A stretch of 64,000 nucleotides of DNA from Marinitoga piezophila KA3 (GCF_000255135.1 NC_016751.1:1736001-1800000), one strand, 5' to 3'; numbered from the stretch's first letter, positions 18,849 to 28,205 are shown. The notes: generated by a model not told the origin, from the sequence alone. Translations and numbers: made by a program.

Positions 18849-19802
18849 TTAATTAAAGTATTCTCTTACAGCAAAAGATGCTGCAATAGCACCATCAGCT
18901 GCTGCTGTGATAATCTGTCTTAATTCCTTTTGAATAACATCTCCTGCAGCAAATACACCTTTCACATTTGTTTCTCTGTGTTCATCTACAGGGATATATC
19001 CATAATCATCAAGTTCTATTTTTCCTTTAAATAATTCTGTTACAGGAGTAAGTCCTACAAAAACGAATACTCCGTCTACATCGAAGTTTGTAATTTCACC
19101 AGTTTCTCTGTTTTCAAGTACAAGCTGAGTTACTTTCTTATCACCTTTGATTTCCTTTACTACAGAATTCCAGATGAATTTAATATTTTCTGTATTAAAT
19201 GCTTTGTCCTGATATCTTTTATCAGCTCTTAACTTATCTCTTCTATGAATAATATAAACTTCTTTTGCTATTTTTGAAAGATAAAGAGCTTCTTCAACAG
19301 CTGTATTGCCACCGCCAATAACAGCAACTTTCTGGTTTTTGAAGAAATGTCCATCGCAGGTAGCACAGTATGAAACACCTCTACCAGCAAATTCCATTTC
19401 ACCAGGAACACCTAATTTTCTTGGTGTTGCACCTGTTGCGATAACAACTGTTTTTGCTTTTACAATACTTCCATTATCAAGTGATATTATCTTTTCATCT
19501 TTACTGAAATCAACATTAATAACTTCACCATCGTAAAATTCTACGCCAAATTCTCTTGCGTGTTCTCCAAGTTTTGTTGCTAATTCTTCTCCTGTAATAG
19601 ATTTAAATCCAGGATAGTTTTCAACATATTCTGTTAAGTTAATCTGACCGCCTTCTAAATCTTTTTCTATAATTAATGGCTGGATTCCGCCCTGAACAGC
19701 ATAAATCCCTGCTGCAACACCTGCTGGACCACCGCCAATAATTACCATATCATAATATTCTTTTAAATCATGTTTTTTTGATGATCCAAGATCAAAGAAC
19801 AT
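18849..19802 (-). CDS. trxB: Thioredoxin reductase
   Basis: This FAD- and NAD(P)H-dependent flavoenzyme reduces thioredoxin-type proteins. 317 residues, standard length. FAD motif GGGPAGVAAG (22-31), redox-active C146-A-T-C149, second nucleotide motif GGGNTAVEEAL, and the FAD-binding AAGDV near the C-terminus are all visible. A GGAGGGATAA precedes the ATG and overlaps the end of the preceding pdo gene (3-bp gap), so the two are coupled. The natural partner is the glutaredoxin-like disulfide oxidoreductase encoded immediately upstream, as in other thermophiles. Confidence 0.96.
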   Translation of the reverse strand: MFFDLGSSKKHDLKEYYDMVIIGGGPAGVAAGIYAVQGGIQPLIIEKDLEGGQINLTEYVENYPGFKSITGEELATKLGEHAREFGVEFYDGEVINVDFSKDEKIISLDNGSIVKAKTVVIATGATPRKLGVPGEMEFAGRGVSYCATCDGHFFKNQKVAVIGGGNTAVEEALYLSKIAKEVYIIHRRDKLRADKRYQDKAFNTENIKFIWNSVVKEIKGDKKVTQLVLENRETGEITNFDVDGVFVFVGLTPVTELFKGKIELDDYGYIPVDEHRETNVKGVFAAGDVIQKELRQIITAAADGAIAASFAVREYFN

Positions 19803-19805
19803 GGC

Positions 19806-20486
19806 TTATCCCTCCACAGCTTTTAATACTTCTTCAACGAAGTTTGGTTCAGGATATGCACCAATAAATTCACCTTTAACTACCCATTCACCATTTTCAA
19901 ATGCTTCAATAACTGTGTGTGGTACAGAACTTACATTGTGTTTCATTGAAATTTCGTAAAATTCGTTAGCTTCTACCATTTCACCGTTTATATTTTCATT
20001 AATCATTGCAGCCATCTGTGCTGATAAAACAGCTCTTGGACAGTATGGACATGTTGGAGTTACAAATACTCTTAATCTTATTTTTTTGTTTATACCCTTT
20101 AATTTTTCAATTGTGTCTTCTGAGAAATCTACTTCTTCGCCATTTTTGGACATGAGAATTAAATCCTGTAATAATGTGCTGAATTCATGTCCTGAAGGAA
20201 TTCCGTAAAATCTTACACCTAAATCTGAACCATTTGATGCAAGAATAACTGTTGCTGGAGCTAATGTTTTATCAATTTCATATTCTTCTGCAAGTGGAGA
20301 GTCAATATTTTCAACTTCTAAATCAACATTATCTACACCTTCTGATAATTCTGTGTATAATTGTTTTGTTACTTCACAGTATTCGCAATCATCTTTTTCG
20401 AATAAAATTATTTTTACTCTACCTTTCATTTCCCCTAATAAATCCTTTACCTGTTCTAATGTTTTGTCATCTAATAATCTTTCCAT
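19806..20486 (-). CDS. Protein disulfide oxidoreductase, tandem glutaredoxin-like domains
   Basis: 226 residues with two thioredoxin folds. The N-terminal unit carries C34-E-Y-C37 and the C-terminal unit C146-P-Y-C149, followed by the cis-proline region SSVPHTVIEA. This is the PDO family of thermophilic bacteria and archaea, which shuffles or reduces protein disulfides in the cytosol and is recharged by TrxB. The C-terminal CPYC is the conserved active site. The N-terminal CEYC is less canonical. Gene order padR-pdo-trxB makes one redox operon. ATG with GGAGGTG upstream on the minus strand. Confidence 0.92.
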   Translation of the reverse strand: MERLLDDKTLEQVKDLLGEMKGRVKIILFEKDDCEYCEVTKQLYTELSEGVDNVDLEVENIDSPLAEEYEIDKTLAPATVILASNGSDLGVRFYGIPSGHEFSTLLQDLILMSKNGEEVDFSEDTIEKLKGINKKIRLRVFVTPTCPYCPRAVLSAQMAAMINENINGEMVEANEFYEISMKHNVSSVPHTVIEAFENGEWVVKGEFIGAYPEPNFVEEVLKAVEG

Positions 20487-20506
20487 TTTACTACACCTCC
20501 GAAGTT

Positions 20507-20866
20507 TTATATATTTTCTTTTGCTTTATTAATAAAGTTTTTTAAAACTATTATCTGTTCTTCCATTTCAGAAATAAATCTTTTCATTCTTTCTTTTCCT
20601 TTTTCTGTCACCTTATAAATTTTTCTTGGTGGACTTGATGTTGTATCCCAATCAAACTCTATTTCGCCACGTTTTTCAAGATCTGAAAGAGCCCTGTATA
20701 CTCTTCCTTTTTGCCCAATTCCTTCTGGAATTGTTATACCCATTTCGCATAGCCTATTGGATAGTTCATAGCCATAACTGGGCTTTTCGGCTATTAATAT
20801 CAATAATAAATCGCATATTAACTTTCCGCTCTTTTGAAATATTTTACACTTATTTGCCGAATTCAT
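20507..20866 (-). CDS. PadR-family transcriptional regulator
   Basis: 119 residues. The winged-helix PadR domain spans about 12-100 (GYELSNRLCEMG, RVYRALSDLEKRGEIEFDW, RKIYKVTEKGKERM) with a short C-terminal dimerisation helix. Three cysteines (about 7, 18 and 40) lie in the N-terminal half, which might allow redox sensing given the thiol-reductase genes it precedes. That is inference. It heads the operon, 20 bp before pdo, and a strong promoter carrying a 19-bp palindrome lies upstream, consistent with autorepression. ATG with GGAGGG upstream. Confidence 0.88.
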   Translation of the reverse strand: MNSANKCKIFQKSGKLICDLLLILIAEKPSYGYELSNRLCEMGITIPEGIGQKGRVYRALSDLEKRGEIEFDWDTTSSPPRKIYKVTEKGKERMKRFISEMEEQIIVLKNFINKAKENI

Positions 20867-20918
20867 TTATTACCCTCCAAATAGTACTAAAAAAGTCAAT
20901 TTTTCCATCCATGATTAT

Positions 20919-20947
20919 ATTATATACATTATGTATATATTTGTCAA
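20919..20947 (-). promoter_or_regulatory. padR operon promoter with palindrome in the spacer
   Basis: On the minus strand TTGACA (20947-20942) and TATAAT (20924-20919) are 17 bp apart, a consensus promoter. The perfect 9-bp-arm palindrome TATATACATTATGTATATA (20921-20939) fills most of the spacer and overlaps the -10. ACAT/ATGT half-sites are typical of PadR operators. Confidence 0.85.
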
Positions 20948-21000
20948 GTAAAAAATATAAAGGTTCTATTGTTATTTTTTTAAAATTTGAAGTCAAAAAA

Positions 21001-21028
21001 TTAAAGCACCCATGAAAAGGTGCTTTAA
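21001..21028 (-). terminator. Terminator after the HD-GYP gene
   Basis: TTAAAGCACC / GGTGCTTTAA arms (21001-21010, 21019-21028), followed on the minus strand by AATTTTTT. The stem includes the stop codon of the HD-GYP gene. Confidence 0.87.
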
Positions 21029-23457
21029 TCAGAAAATTTATTATATATATTATTGATTTCATCTGAGTATTGTTTAAATATCTCAAGGATTTTTGGATTA
21101 AAATCTTTTGGCGAAGTTCTATTATCACCCTCAATGATTATTTTCATCACTTTTTCGTGTGGAATAGCCGGTTTATATGGACGTTTAGAACGTAAAGCAT
21201 CGTATACATCTACAATAGATACAATCTGAGCTTCAATAGGTATTTCATCGCCTTTTAAATTATATGGATATCCTCCACCATTATATTTTTCATGGTGATA
21301 TAATGCAATTTTTAATGCAGTTTCAAAGTATGGGTCATCACCCAATAACCGTTCTGCATAAATGGTATGTTTTTTCATAATTTCATATTCTTCATCTGTT
21401 AATTTACCGGGTTTATTTAAAATTTCAAGTGGAATAAAGATTTTTCCAATATCATGTAATGTCGAAAATTCCTTTATTTCAATTATTTTGTCTTCTGGAA
21501 GATTTAATTTTTGAGCTATAAAATACGAAAGCTCTCCAACTCTATATATATGTTGTCCTGTAATATCATCATGTGCTTCTGCAATTAAAGCGAGTTTATT
21601 GGCAAAATTAAGATAGGCACTTTTAACTCTATCTATGGTATATTTTGAATTAATTACAGTTTTAGCAATATTCATTAAAGCCTGTATAATTGTTTTATCG
21701 TATTCAGTAAATGATTTAGGATTACTGGCGTCTATATCCAGTGCAAGATTAAGTATTTTTCCTTTTTCTAATTCTGAGGTTATAATCATTATTTCCTTTA
21801 TATTTTTTACAGCATTTATAAATTTATTAAATGTTTTTTCATCCATTCCTTTTTTGTCAATTTTAATTAATTCATCTGATTTAAATATTTTTATTTCATC
21901 ATTTGTTTGAACCATCCAATCTTTTTTAAGATTAAGTTGTTTTAATTTTTCTATATCATGACCTATTGCTGCAATGAAATTCCATTTATCATTTTCAGCA
22001 AGTGAAATACTTCCGTAATCACATGCATCAACAAGTTCATTGGCAAATTTTAAAAGATTTGTATAATAATTTTCAATATCCTGTGTTTCAAAATTGGAAA
22101 TCAGTTCAATCATCTTAAATAATTTTTTGTTTGTGGAATCAAGTATTTTATTTTTTTTCTCAAGTTCAAGTTTTTGCTCTACTTTATCTGTAACATCTAT
22201 ATATAAAACAAGAATTTTATCTTCACCATTTTGTTGCCTTATAGGTGTTTTGAAAACTCTGAAATAACGTATTTTTCCGTCTTTTTTCATTTTAACTTCT
22301 AAAACAGTTTTTTCAATATGATTTAATATAATCTGTATATCTTTTATAACAGCATTTTCTTTGGTTTTTTCATCAATAGTATTGCCGATAATATCGTTTA
22401 AATTTTTTCCAATAATTTCATCTTTTTCCATATTAAAAAATTCAGCAAAAGCTTTATTAGAAAAAATAATAGTTTGATCTACAGTTTTTATATAAATAGG
22501 ATTTGGTGAAAGATTAACAATTTTTTCAATTAAATCTGTAGAATTTTTTAATTCTGAAAGTGTTTTTTCGAGATCATTTAAAGCATCTGTTAATTCTGAA
22601 TTTTTTTTCTGTAATTTTCTTTTAAGTTGATTGGAATTTATATATAGCACAATAATTATAAAAATAAGTATAGTTTCTAAAATAGCAATTGCAGGAACAA
22701 GCCAGTCAGGTATTTTTTCAAGAGTTTTTGTATTAAAATATTTATCAAAAATACTATAATAGTATGAATCGGGATCTGATTTTAATTTTTTTAATAATTG
22801 ATCAAACCTCTGAAAAAATTCATCCAGACTTTTATCTTTTTTATACATCATATAAATACTTATAGGCGTAAAAATAATGGAAGTTTTTTTAATGTTATGC
22901 TTGTTCTCAAGATATAAACCAAGAAATTTTGGCATTACACCAGCATCTATTTCATGTTTTTCGAGGGCATCAAGTATTTCCATATAATCATTCATTTCAA
23001 CAAAATCTACTTTTATATTAAAAGATTTAAGAATTTCTTTTATGCCTCCAGGTCCATCGTAAAATATATCTGTTTTCATTACGCCAATTTTTTTATTTTT
23101 TAAATCAACTATATTATCGACATTTTCTTTTCCTGAAACATATATTACTCCCCAGTCGAAAAATAAAGCTTCGCTGTTAAAATTAAAGAATTTTTTTCTT
23201 TCAGGGGTTATTGCCAGGTCAGCAACAATATCAATTTCATTATTTTTAAGTTTTTCAATAAGGTTTGCCTGTGTATCAAAAACAAATTTATAGTCAACAT
23301 TTAAATCTTCAAACATATTCCGTGCTAATTCAACAAAAAAGCCTCTTTTTTCATCAAATACAATAGGTATATCTTTGTATATACCTATTTTAAGTGTTTT
23401 TGAAAAAGAAAGGGATATAGAAACGATTATAAGTACAAAAATCAAGAGCCTTTTCAT
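21025..23457 (-). CDS. Periplasmic-binding-domain PAS/HD-GYP sensor phosphodiesterase
   Basis: 810-residue membrane signalling protein. Signal peptide 1-19. A family 3 solute-binding-like domain (about 20-245, with YDGPGGIKEI). A transmembrane helix (about 256-278). A coiled linker. A PAS domain (about 305-425, NPIYIKTVDQTIIFSN). A GAF-like region (about 445-615). An HD-GYP domain (about 625-800) with STLHDIGKIFIP and HHEKYNGGGYP, keeping the HD pair and GYP. HD-GYP proteins hydrolyse cyclic di-GMP, here presumably in response to an extracytoplasmic ligand. It lies 12 bp after a GGDEF gene in the same operon. Ligand unknown. Amino acids are typical for the binding fold. Confidence 0.88.
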   Translation of the reverse strand: MKRLLIFVLIIVSISLSFSKTLKIGIYKDIPIVFDEKRGFFVELARNMFEDLNVDYKFVFDTQANLIEKLKNNEIDIVADLAITPERKKFFNFNSEALFFDWGVIYVSGKENVDNIVDLKNKKIGVMKTDIFYDGPGGIKEILKSFNIKVDFVEMNDYMEILDALEKHEIDAGVMPKFLGLYLENKHNIKKTSIIFTPISIYMMYKKDKSLDEFFQRFDQLLKKLKSDPDSYYYSIFDKYFNTKTLEKIPDWLVPAIAILETILIFIIIVLYINSNQLKRKLQKKNSELTDALNDLEKTLSELKNSTDLIEKIVNLSPNPIYIKTVDQTIIFSNKAFAEFFNMEKDEIIGKNLNDIIGNTIDEKTKENAVIKDIQIILNHIEKTVLEVKMKKDGKIRYFRVFKTPIRQQNGEDKILVLYIDVTDKVEQKLELEKKNKILDSTNKKLFKMIELISNFETQDIENYYTNLLKFANELVDACDYGSISLAENDKWNFIAAIGHDIEKLKQLNLKKDWMVQTNDEIKIFKSDELIKIDKKGMDEKTFNKFINAVKNIKEIMIITSELEKGKILNLALDIDASNPKSFTEYDKTIIQALMNIAKTVINSKYTIDRVKSAYLNFANKLALIAEAHDDITGQHIYRVGELSYFIAQKLNLPEDKIIEIKEFSTLHDIGKIFIPLEILNKPGKLTDEEYEIMKKHTIYAERLLGDDPYFETALKIALYHHEKYNGGGYPYNLKGDEIPIEAQIVSIVDVYDALRSKRPYKPAIPHEKVMKIIIEGDNRTSPKDFNPKILEIFKQYSDEINNIYNKFSD

Positions 23458-23469
23458 ATTTTCGCCCCG

Positions 23470-25128
23470 CTATAATATAATTTTATTTTTTCCGCTGTTC
23501 TTAGCTTCATAAGCTTTTTTGTCTGCTATTTTTATTAAATTTGAGATATCAGTTTCATATGTATCTTCAATACCAACGCTGAAACTTAAACCAGTTTCAA
23601 TTAATTTTCTTTTTATTCTTTCCAGAATCTTTTTAGCCTGTTTTTTATTTAAATTTTCAAAAATTATTACAAATTCATCTCCACCATATCTATAAACTTT
23701 GTCAATATCTCTAACGGAGCTTTTTAAGGTAAATGCAAACTCTTTTAATTTTTCATCTCCAATTACATGGCCGTATGTATCATTTATTTTCTTAAAATCA
23801 TCAAGGTCAATAAAAGCCAGAGAAATAGGAATATTAGAAATATTATAGAATTTAATATCTTTATTTAACTTTGAAGAATTATATAAAGATGTCAGGTAAT
23901 CTGTTTCACTTAATTTTTTAATATATTTAAATTGTTTACTGTGTATCAATATTATAGAAACTATTTTTGAAAGAACAGATAGTATTTTCATATCTTCTTC
24001 AGTAGGTCTTAAACCATTTTTAGGCTGGTCGCATGAGATATATCCAATGATTTCATTTTCTTTATCTCTTATTGTTATAAGCAATAAATCATTTGGATGC
24101 CATTGGTTTTTCTTTTGTGTATATGTATTTAAAGTTATATTTGATTCAAACTGAAAATAATAATTCTGTTCGTCAAAATCCCCTTTTTCTGCAGGGATAA
24201 AATATACTTCTCCATATCTATATTCATTAGCAAAAAGTTTTAAAATATCTGAAGCCTTAACTTTTGTTTCCTTTAATTTATTGAATTCAATTTCTGATAA
24301 TCCAGCATATGTAATTCTATTAATCTTATCGTTTTCATAGTCTATTTCTGAGATTAAGACATATTTATATCCAAACTGTTTATTTAAAATGTTGGCAACA
24401 TCTTTTGAAATCTTTTCTTTTGAAACATTCATAGAATATGAATATAAAATGTTTGAAAATTGAAGCATTATATCATTGAAACGTTTAAGCCTTTCATTTT
24501 TGATTTTTTCTTCTTCTCTTTCAGTTAGATGTTTCATTATAAAATAATATAAAATAATAAAAATCAAATTTTGAAAGATAAAATAAATTTTTAAGACATG
24601 GTTCTGGCATAAAAGGTAGAAATACATACTTGGCAACAAAGTTAAGAAAAATACATATTCTGTAAGCAGCATATTGAAATCAAAACGATCTAAATCTGTA
24701 TGTAATGTGTTAATTAGCTTTGAAAAGGTTACAAACAAAAATAGTTTTAAATAAATATTGTCAGTAATTAAATCGGCAAGTACATATCCTCCATAATTCA
24801 TGAAAAAATAGCCCAGAAATTTACTAACTCTTTTATTTAATCCAAGTCTTTCAAGCCTGAATAAAGTGGTTATTGCAGCAACTAAAATATATTGCCTTCC
24901 ATAAAGAGAAGCAACTAAAAATCCTGTCATATTTGTAACAAGTCTAATATTGTTTTTCCATTTTACATCAATATTATCGGATATAAATGTAATCAACAAT
25001 ACAGCCAATAATTTTTTTATTTCAAATGAAAAATTAATAGGAAAAAAATAGATTAATACAATTGAAAAGAACAAAGAAATGAAATTCTGTTTATTGAAAA
25101 ACTTTCCGTTAAATAAGAAATTTTCCAT
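23470..25128 (-). CDS. Membrane-bound diguanylate cyclase (GGDEF)
   Basis: 552 residues. The N-terminal ~190 residues hold about six hydrophobic segments, then a GAF-like region (about 210-385), then a GGDEF domain (about 395-550) with intact RYGGDEFVIIFE. RDID lies exactly five residues before GGDEF, matching the RxxD inhibitory site. It should make cyclic di-GMP from two GTP and be product-inhibited. The start at 25128 is chosen because GGGGTGA lies just upstream of that ATG. The ATG at 25152 overlaps the preceding gene and has no ribosome site. Confidence 0.92.
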   Translation of the reverse strand: MENFLFNGKFFNKQNFISLFFSIVLIYFFPINFSFEIKKLLAVLLITFISDNIDVKWKNNIRLVTNMTGFLVASLYGRQYILVAAITTLFRLERLGLNKRVSKFLGYFFMNYGGYVLADLITDNIYLKLFLFVTFSKLINTLHTDLDRFDFNMLLTEYVFFLTLLPSMYFYLLCQNHVLKIYFIFQNLIFIILYYFIMKHLTEREEEKIKNERLKRFNDIMLQFSNILYSYSMNVSKEKISKDVANILNKQFGYKYVLISEIDYENDKINRITYAGLSEIEFNKLKETKVKASDILKLFANEYRYGEVYFIPAEKGDFDEQNYYFQFESNITLNTYTQKKNQWHPNDLLLITIRDKENEIIGYISCDQPKNGLRPTEEDMKILSVLSKIVSIILIHSKQFKYIKKLSETDYLTSLYNSSKLNKDIKFYNISNIPISLAFIDLDDFKKINDTYGHVIGDEKLKEFAFTLKSSVRDIDKVYRYGGDEFVIIFENLNKKQAKKILERIKRKLIETGLSFSVGIEDTYETDISNLIKIADKKAYEAKNSGKNKIIL

Positions 25129-25138
25129 AAAATCACCC

Positions 25139-26155
25139 CTAAAAATTTTCATCTAAAACTTCATCTATTTCATCAAAACCATATAATCTTGCTCTGATCT
25201 TTAGATCTTCTATATCCATTAATTTAATAACATAATTAGCTAACATAAATTCAAATGGTAGCCATATTACATGTCCTGTAAGAGCGTGAATATGTTTTGC
25301 GCCTTTCTTAAATTCTTTCCATAAAATCTTTCTGCTTCTTACAGAAAGTGTTTTATCAAATATTGCCTCAATAAAAGTAACCTTTTTTGGATTAATTAAA
25401 TGAGCATAAGAAAGAGGATCTATTCTAAATAATGGATGTATTTTTTTGCTATTTAATATTTCTTCAAGTTTCATATTTTTTACTATCTGGAATTGATCCT
25501 CGTATATGTTATAAATCTTTTCTATATTATGCATATCAAAATCTGTTTTAAAACCTTTATCTATCATTCTTCGAACAAATTTTGTTGCAGGAGAATTATA
25601 TAAAATTTCCGGTAAGTATCCTCCTGTTGTCATTAACAATAATTTATCTAATTGTGGGTTTAAAGCTTCTACAATAGTTCCTATCATTCCTCCTAAACAA
25701 TATCCAATCAGGATATTGTGTTTTTTCCACAATTTTTTTTGTTTTAAAAAATCAATTGTACTTAATGTATCAACAACCCCATGTTCCCAAAATCTATACA
25801 TTACACTTATTTCAGGCCAGAGATAATTTCTTCCACTAACAGATTTTTCATCAACACGGGTATAATTACCGGGTAAGATTAAAATAGAGGTATTTATTCC
25901 AACAGATGCAAGACGTTTTGCAAGCCATATCATATACTTTACATTTGCACTACCAAGACCGTGTAAAATTAATGCAGAAGCAAGAGTTTCTTCTTTGGGT
26001 TCAAAATTATATAATTCTACAGTTTCAGTACCTCTGGCAGGATTCCTGTATAATGTTTTAAATCGAATATAATTACATCTATAATGTTTTCCTTTAAAAA
26101 TATATCCAGAAATATAATCAAAATCTTTCTTTTCATATGTAAAATCAACCTTCAT
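25139..26155 (-). CDS. Alpha/beta hydrolase with cysteine in the nucleophile position
   Basis: 338 residues. The alpha/beta hydrolase order is visible: LILHGLGSA oxyanion strand (62-70), strand-turn ILIGYCLGGMIG with Cys153 where Ser usually stands, a late Asp in EAIFDKTLS, and a His near LTGHVIW. GYCLGG resembles dienelactone hydrolase, whose nucleophile is Cys, although overall length and lid differ. The coding region overlaps the preceding esterase gene by 11 bp and ends 10 bp before the diguanylate cyclase start. Cytosolic (no signal peptide). Substrate unknown. A lipid or lactone ester is possible. Confidence 0.75.
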   Translation of the reverse strand: MKVDFTYEKKDFDYISGYIFKGKHYRCNYIRFKTLYRNPARGTETVELYNFEPKEETLASALILHGLGSANVKYMIWLAKRLASVGINTSILILPGNYTRVDEKSVSGRNYLWPEISVMYRFWEHGVVDTLSTIDFLKQKKLWKKHNILIGYCLGGMIGTIVEALNPQLDKLLLMTTGGYLPEILYNSPATKFVRRMIDKGFKTDFDMHNIEKIYNIYEDQFQIVKNMKLEEILNSKKIHPLFRIDPLSYAHLINPKKVTFIEAIFDKTLSVRSRKILWKEFKKGAKHIHALTGHVIWLPFEFMLANYVIKLMDIEDLKIRARLYGFDEIDEVLDENF

Positions 26156-27152
26156 TTTTAATCAAACCCCTCATGAATTTTATTGTTTCATTTAGAATTT
26201 TAATTGTTTGTATATCATTATTTTCAAATTCAAATCCATGATCACCATATTTGTGGACAAAAAACTTAACCTTTACACCTTTTTCTTTTAATTTTTTATA
26301 CAATTTTACAGAAGACGAAAAAGGAACAACTTTATCTTCTTTTCCGTGAACCAATAATACAGGATTCATATTTTCATTTATCCAGAATATAGGAGAATAA
26401 TATAAATATTTTCCTGTTTTTTCTTTTACCGGTAATCCTTTTAAAGTTGCAGTAACTGCAACCTTTGCAAAAACCGATTTTACATTTTTATCAAAAAGAT
26501 CCATTAAATCGGACGGTGCATAGTATGCAATCACGCCTTTAATACCAGAAATTTTATCTTTCTTTTTTAAAAATGTGTTATAAGAATAGTATAATAACGA
26601 AAGATGGCCTCCGGCGGATAGTCCCATTAAAATAATATTATTTTTATCAAAATACAGTTTTTGGGCGTTTTTTTTGATAAAATTTAAAGCGTCTGTATAA
26701 TCTGATAATATTTCATCCATTGTATGTGAAATTCCAAATCTATAGTCAATAGATACTACAGCAAAACCTTTTGAAGCAATAAATTTACACCATGAAACAT
26801 TATTGGGTTGATTTCTGAACCCGGAAACCCATCCACCACCATGCGCAAAAAATATAACAGGTAATTTTTCCTTATTGTGATTTTTGGGATAATAAATATC
26901 CATCTTTAATTGTAATTTTCCTTCAGTTTTATATGTATATGTATAAGGACCTCTAAAATCATAAGCGTCAATGGGCAATTTTTTTCTTAGAAGGTTTATA
27001 ATATATAATGATGCCCATAAAAAGAATGTAAATACAATTACAATTCCACCCCAGGTTAACGTTCCAATAATTACAAAAAAAGCCAGAATTTTTTTTAAAA
27101 TATTTTTATTTATAGTACCACCTCGCAACCTCTTTATAATATTATACACCAA
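26145..27152 (-). CDS. Esterase/lipase-type alpha/beta hydrolase, membrane-anchored
   Basis: Up to 335 residues. An N-terminal hydrophobic segment (IIGTLTWGGIVIVFTFFLW region) suggests membrane anchoring. Then come HSL/BD-FAE-family signs: AHGGGWVSGF (oxyanion), the nucleophile motif LMGLSAGGHLS, the acid in LLVHGKEDKVVP and the catalytic His in KYGDHGFEF. It should cleave carboxylic esters. The 5' end is uncertain. GTG 27152 coincides with a TATAAT, whereas the best ribosome site (GAGGTGG, 27124-27118) precedes an ATA codon at 27113. It is the first gene of the cyclic di-GMP operon and divergent from the NYN gene. Confidence 0.8.
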   Translation of the reverse strand: MVYNIIKRLRGGTINKNILKKILAFFVIIGTLTWGGIVIVFTFFLWASLYIINLLRKKLPIDAYDFRGPYTYTYKTEGKLQLKMDIYYPKNHNKEKLPVIFFAHGGGWVSGFRNQPNNVSWCKFIASKGFAVVSIDYRFGISHTMDEILSDYTDALNFIKKNAQKLYFDKNNIILMGLSAGGHLSLLYYSYNTFLKKKDKISGIKGVIAYYAPSDLMDLFDKNVKSVFAKVAVTATLKGLPVKEKTGKYLYYSPIFWINENMNPVLLVHGKEDKVVPFSSSVKLYKKLKEKGVKVKFFVHKYGDHGFEFENNDIQTIKILNETIKFMRGLIKNEG

Positions 27153-27176
27153 ATTTTAAAAAAGGAGAAATATTAA

Positions 27177-28166
27177 ATGGGTTTTGGAGAAATAAAGCAT
27201 ATTATAGAAGAAAAAGACTACAAAGAACATAGCGATAGAATTAGAAAAGACGTATTGAAAATGAGAAAATATCTATTGTCTCCAAGAACATTAAATCAGA
27301 GAAAATTAATATCTCTATTTAGATTTTTAAGTAAAAATGCAGAAAGAAAAATACTGACAAAACACATTAATGATTTGCAATTTTTATTAATTCATATTGT
27401 AGAAAAACCAAAAGAAAATAGATTTAACGATTTGAAAAAATATTATGGATTAAAAGATGAAGATATAGAAATGATAAAATTTATAATGTTTCCCGATAAA
27501 TTTCCTCCAGGTGGTTATGAAGAAAAATTGAAAAAATATGGTATAGAATTATACACACCAAAAGTTATTTTTAAAAAACTTCCATTTAAGGATTATATAG
27601 ATCTTTACGCGTTAATGACTTATATTCCTCTTGACGAAAAAAATATTTTTATTCAGAATTTGTTAGATGAAATATTAAAATTAAATCCACTTGAAGATAA
27701 AAATGCAACCTTAAAAAGATTTTTGGAAATTTATAAAAGTCTTAGTGATTTTGAACAACATTTACTTAATCTACAGTTAAGGAGTTTTTCATATTATCAT
27801 TATAGACTATTCAATGTTTCGGGAATAAAAGGGATGGTTATTGATGGAAGCAATGTTGTAAGATATGAAAATAAAAATTCCTTACAGTTTTTGCTGGGAA
27901 TAATAGAAAATCTGTATACAGAAAAATATGTATTTTATCCTGTTCATATTGTTTTTGATAAAAATATCGAATACATTTTAGAAGAAGAAGAAAGGAAAAT
28001 ATTAAAAAATTTTCTGTTGAAAAAAAGAGTATATTTACATTCTCCGGCAGATGAAAAAATAATAGAAATAGCAAAAAAATATGGATATTTTGTATTATCA
28101 AATGATAAATTTAAAGAATATGATTTTGATAAAGAAAAGATATTGGAAATCAAAAGGTTTATATAA
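27177..28166 (+). CDS. Putative NYN/Zc3h12a-type PIN-like ribonuclease
   Basis: 329 residues. The C-terminal 115 residues look like a NYN (PIN-like) nuclease. MVIDGSNVVRYEN (about 220) supplies the first Asp and Asn. Further on are PVHIVFDKNIEYIL, then HSPADEKIIEIAKKYGYFVLSNDKFKEY with the later acidic residues, as in Zc3h12a-like RNases. The N-terminal 200 residues are helical, Lys-rich and unrecognised. No named bacterial gene comes to mind. GGAGAAA precedes the ATG. 39 bp before pepT, probably co-transcribed. Confidence 0.65.
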   Translation: MGFGEIKHIIEEKDYKEHSDRIRKDVLKMRKYLLSPRTLNQRKLISLFRFLSKNAERKILTKHINDLQFLLIHIVEKPKENRFNDLKKYYGLKDEDIEMIKFIMFPDKFPPGGYEEKLKKYGIELYTPKVIFKKLPFKDYIDLYALMTYIPLDEKNIFIQNLLDEILKLNPLEDKNATLKRFLEIYKSLSDFEQHLLNLQLRSFSYYHYRLFNVSGIKGMVIDGSNVVRYENKNSLQFLLGIIENLYTEKYVFYPVHIVFDKNIEYILEEEERKILKNFLLKKRVYLHSPADEKIIEIAKKYGYFVLSNDKFKEYDFDKEKILEIKRFI

Positions 28167-28205
28167 ATATAATAAATATAGAATACCAAAGAAAGGGGCA
28201 TTACT

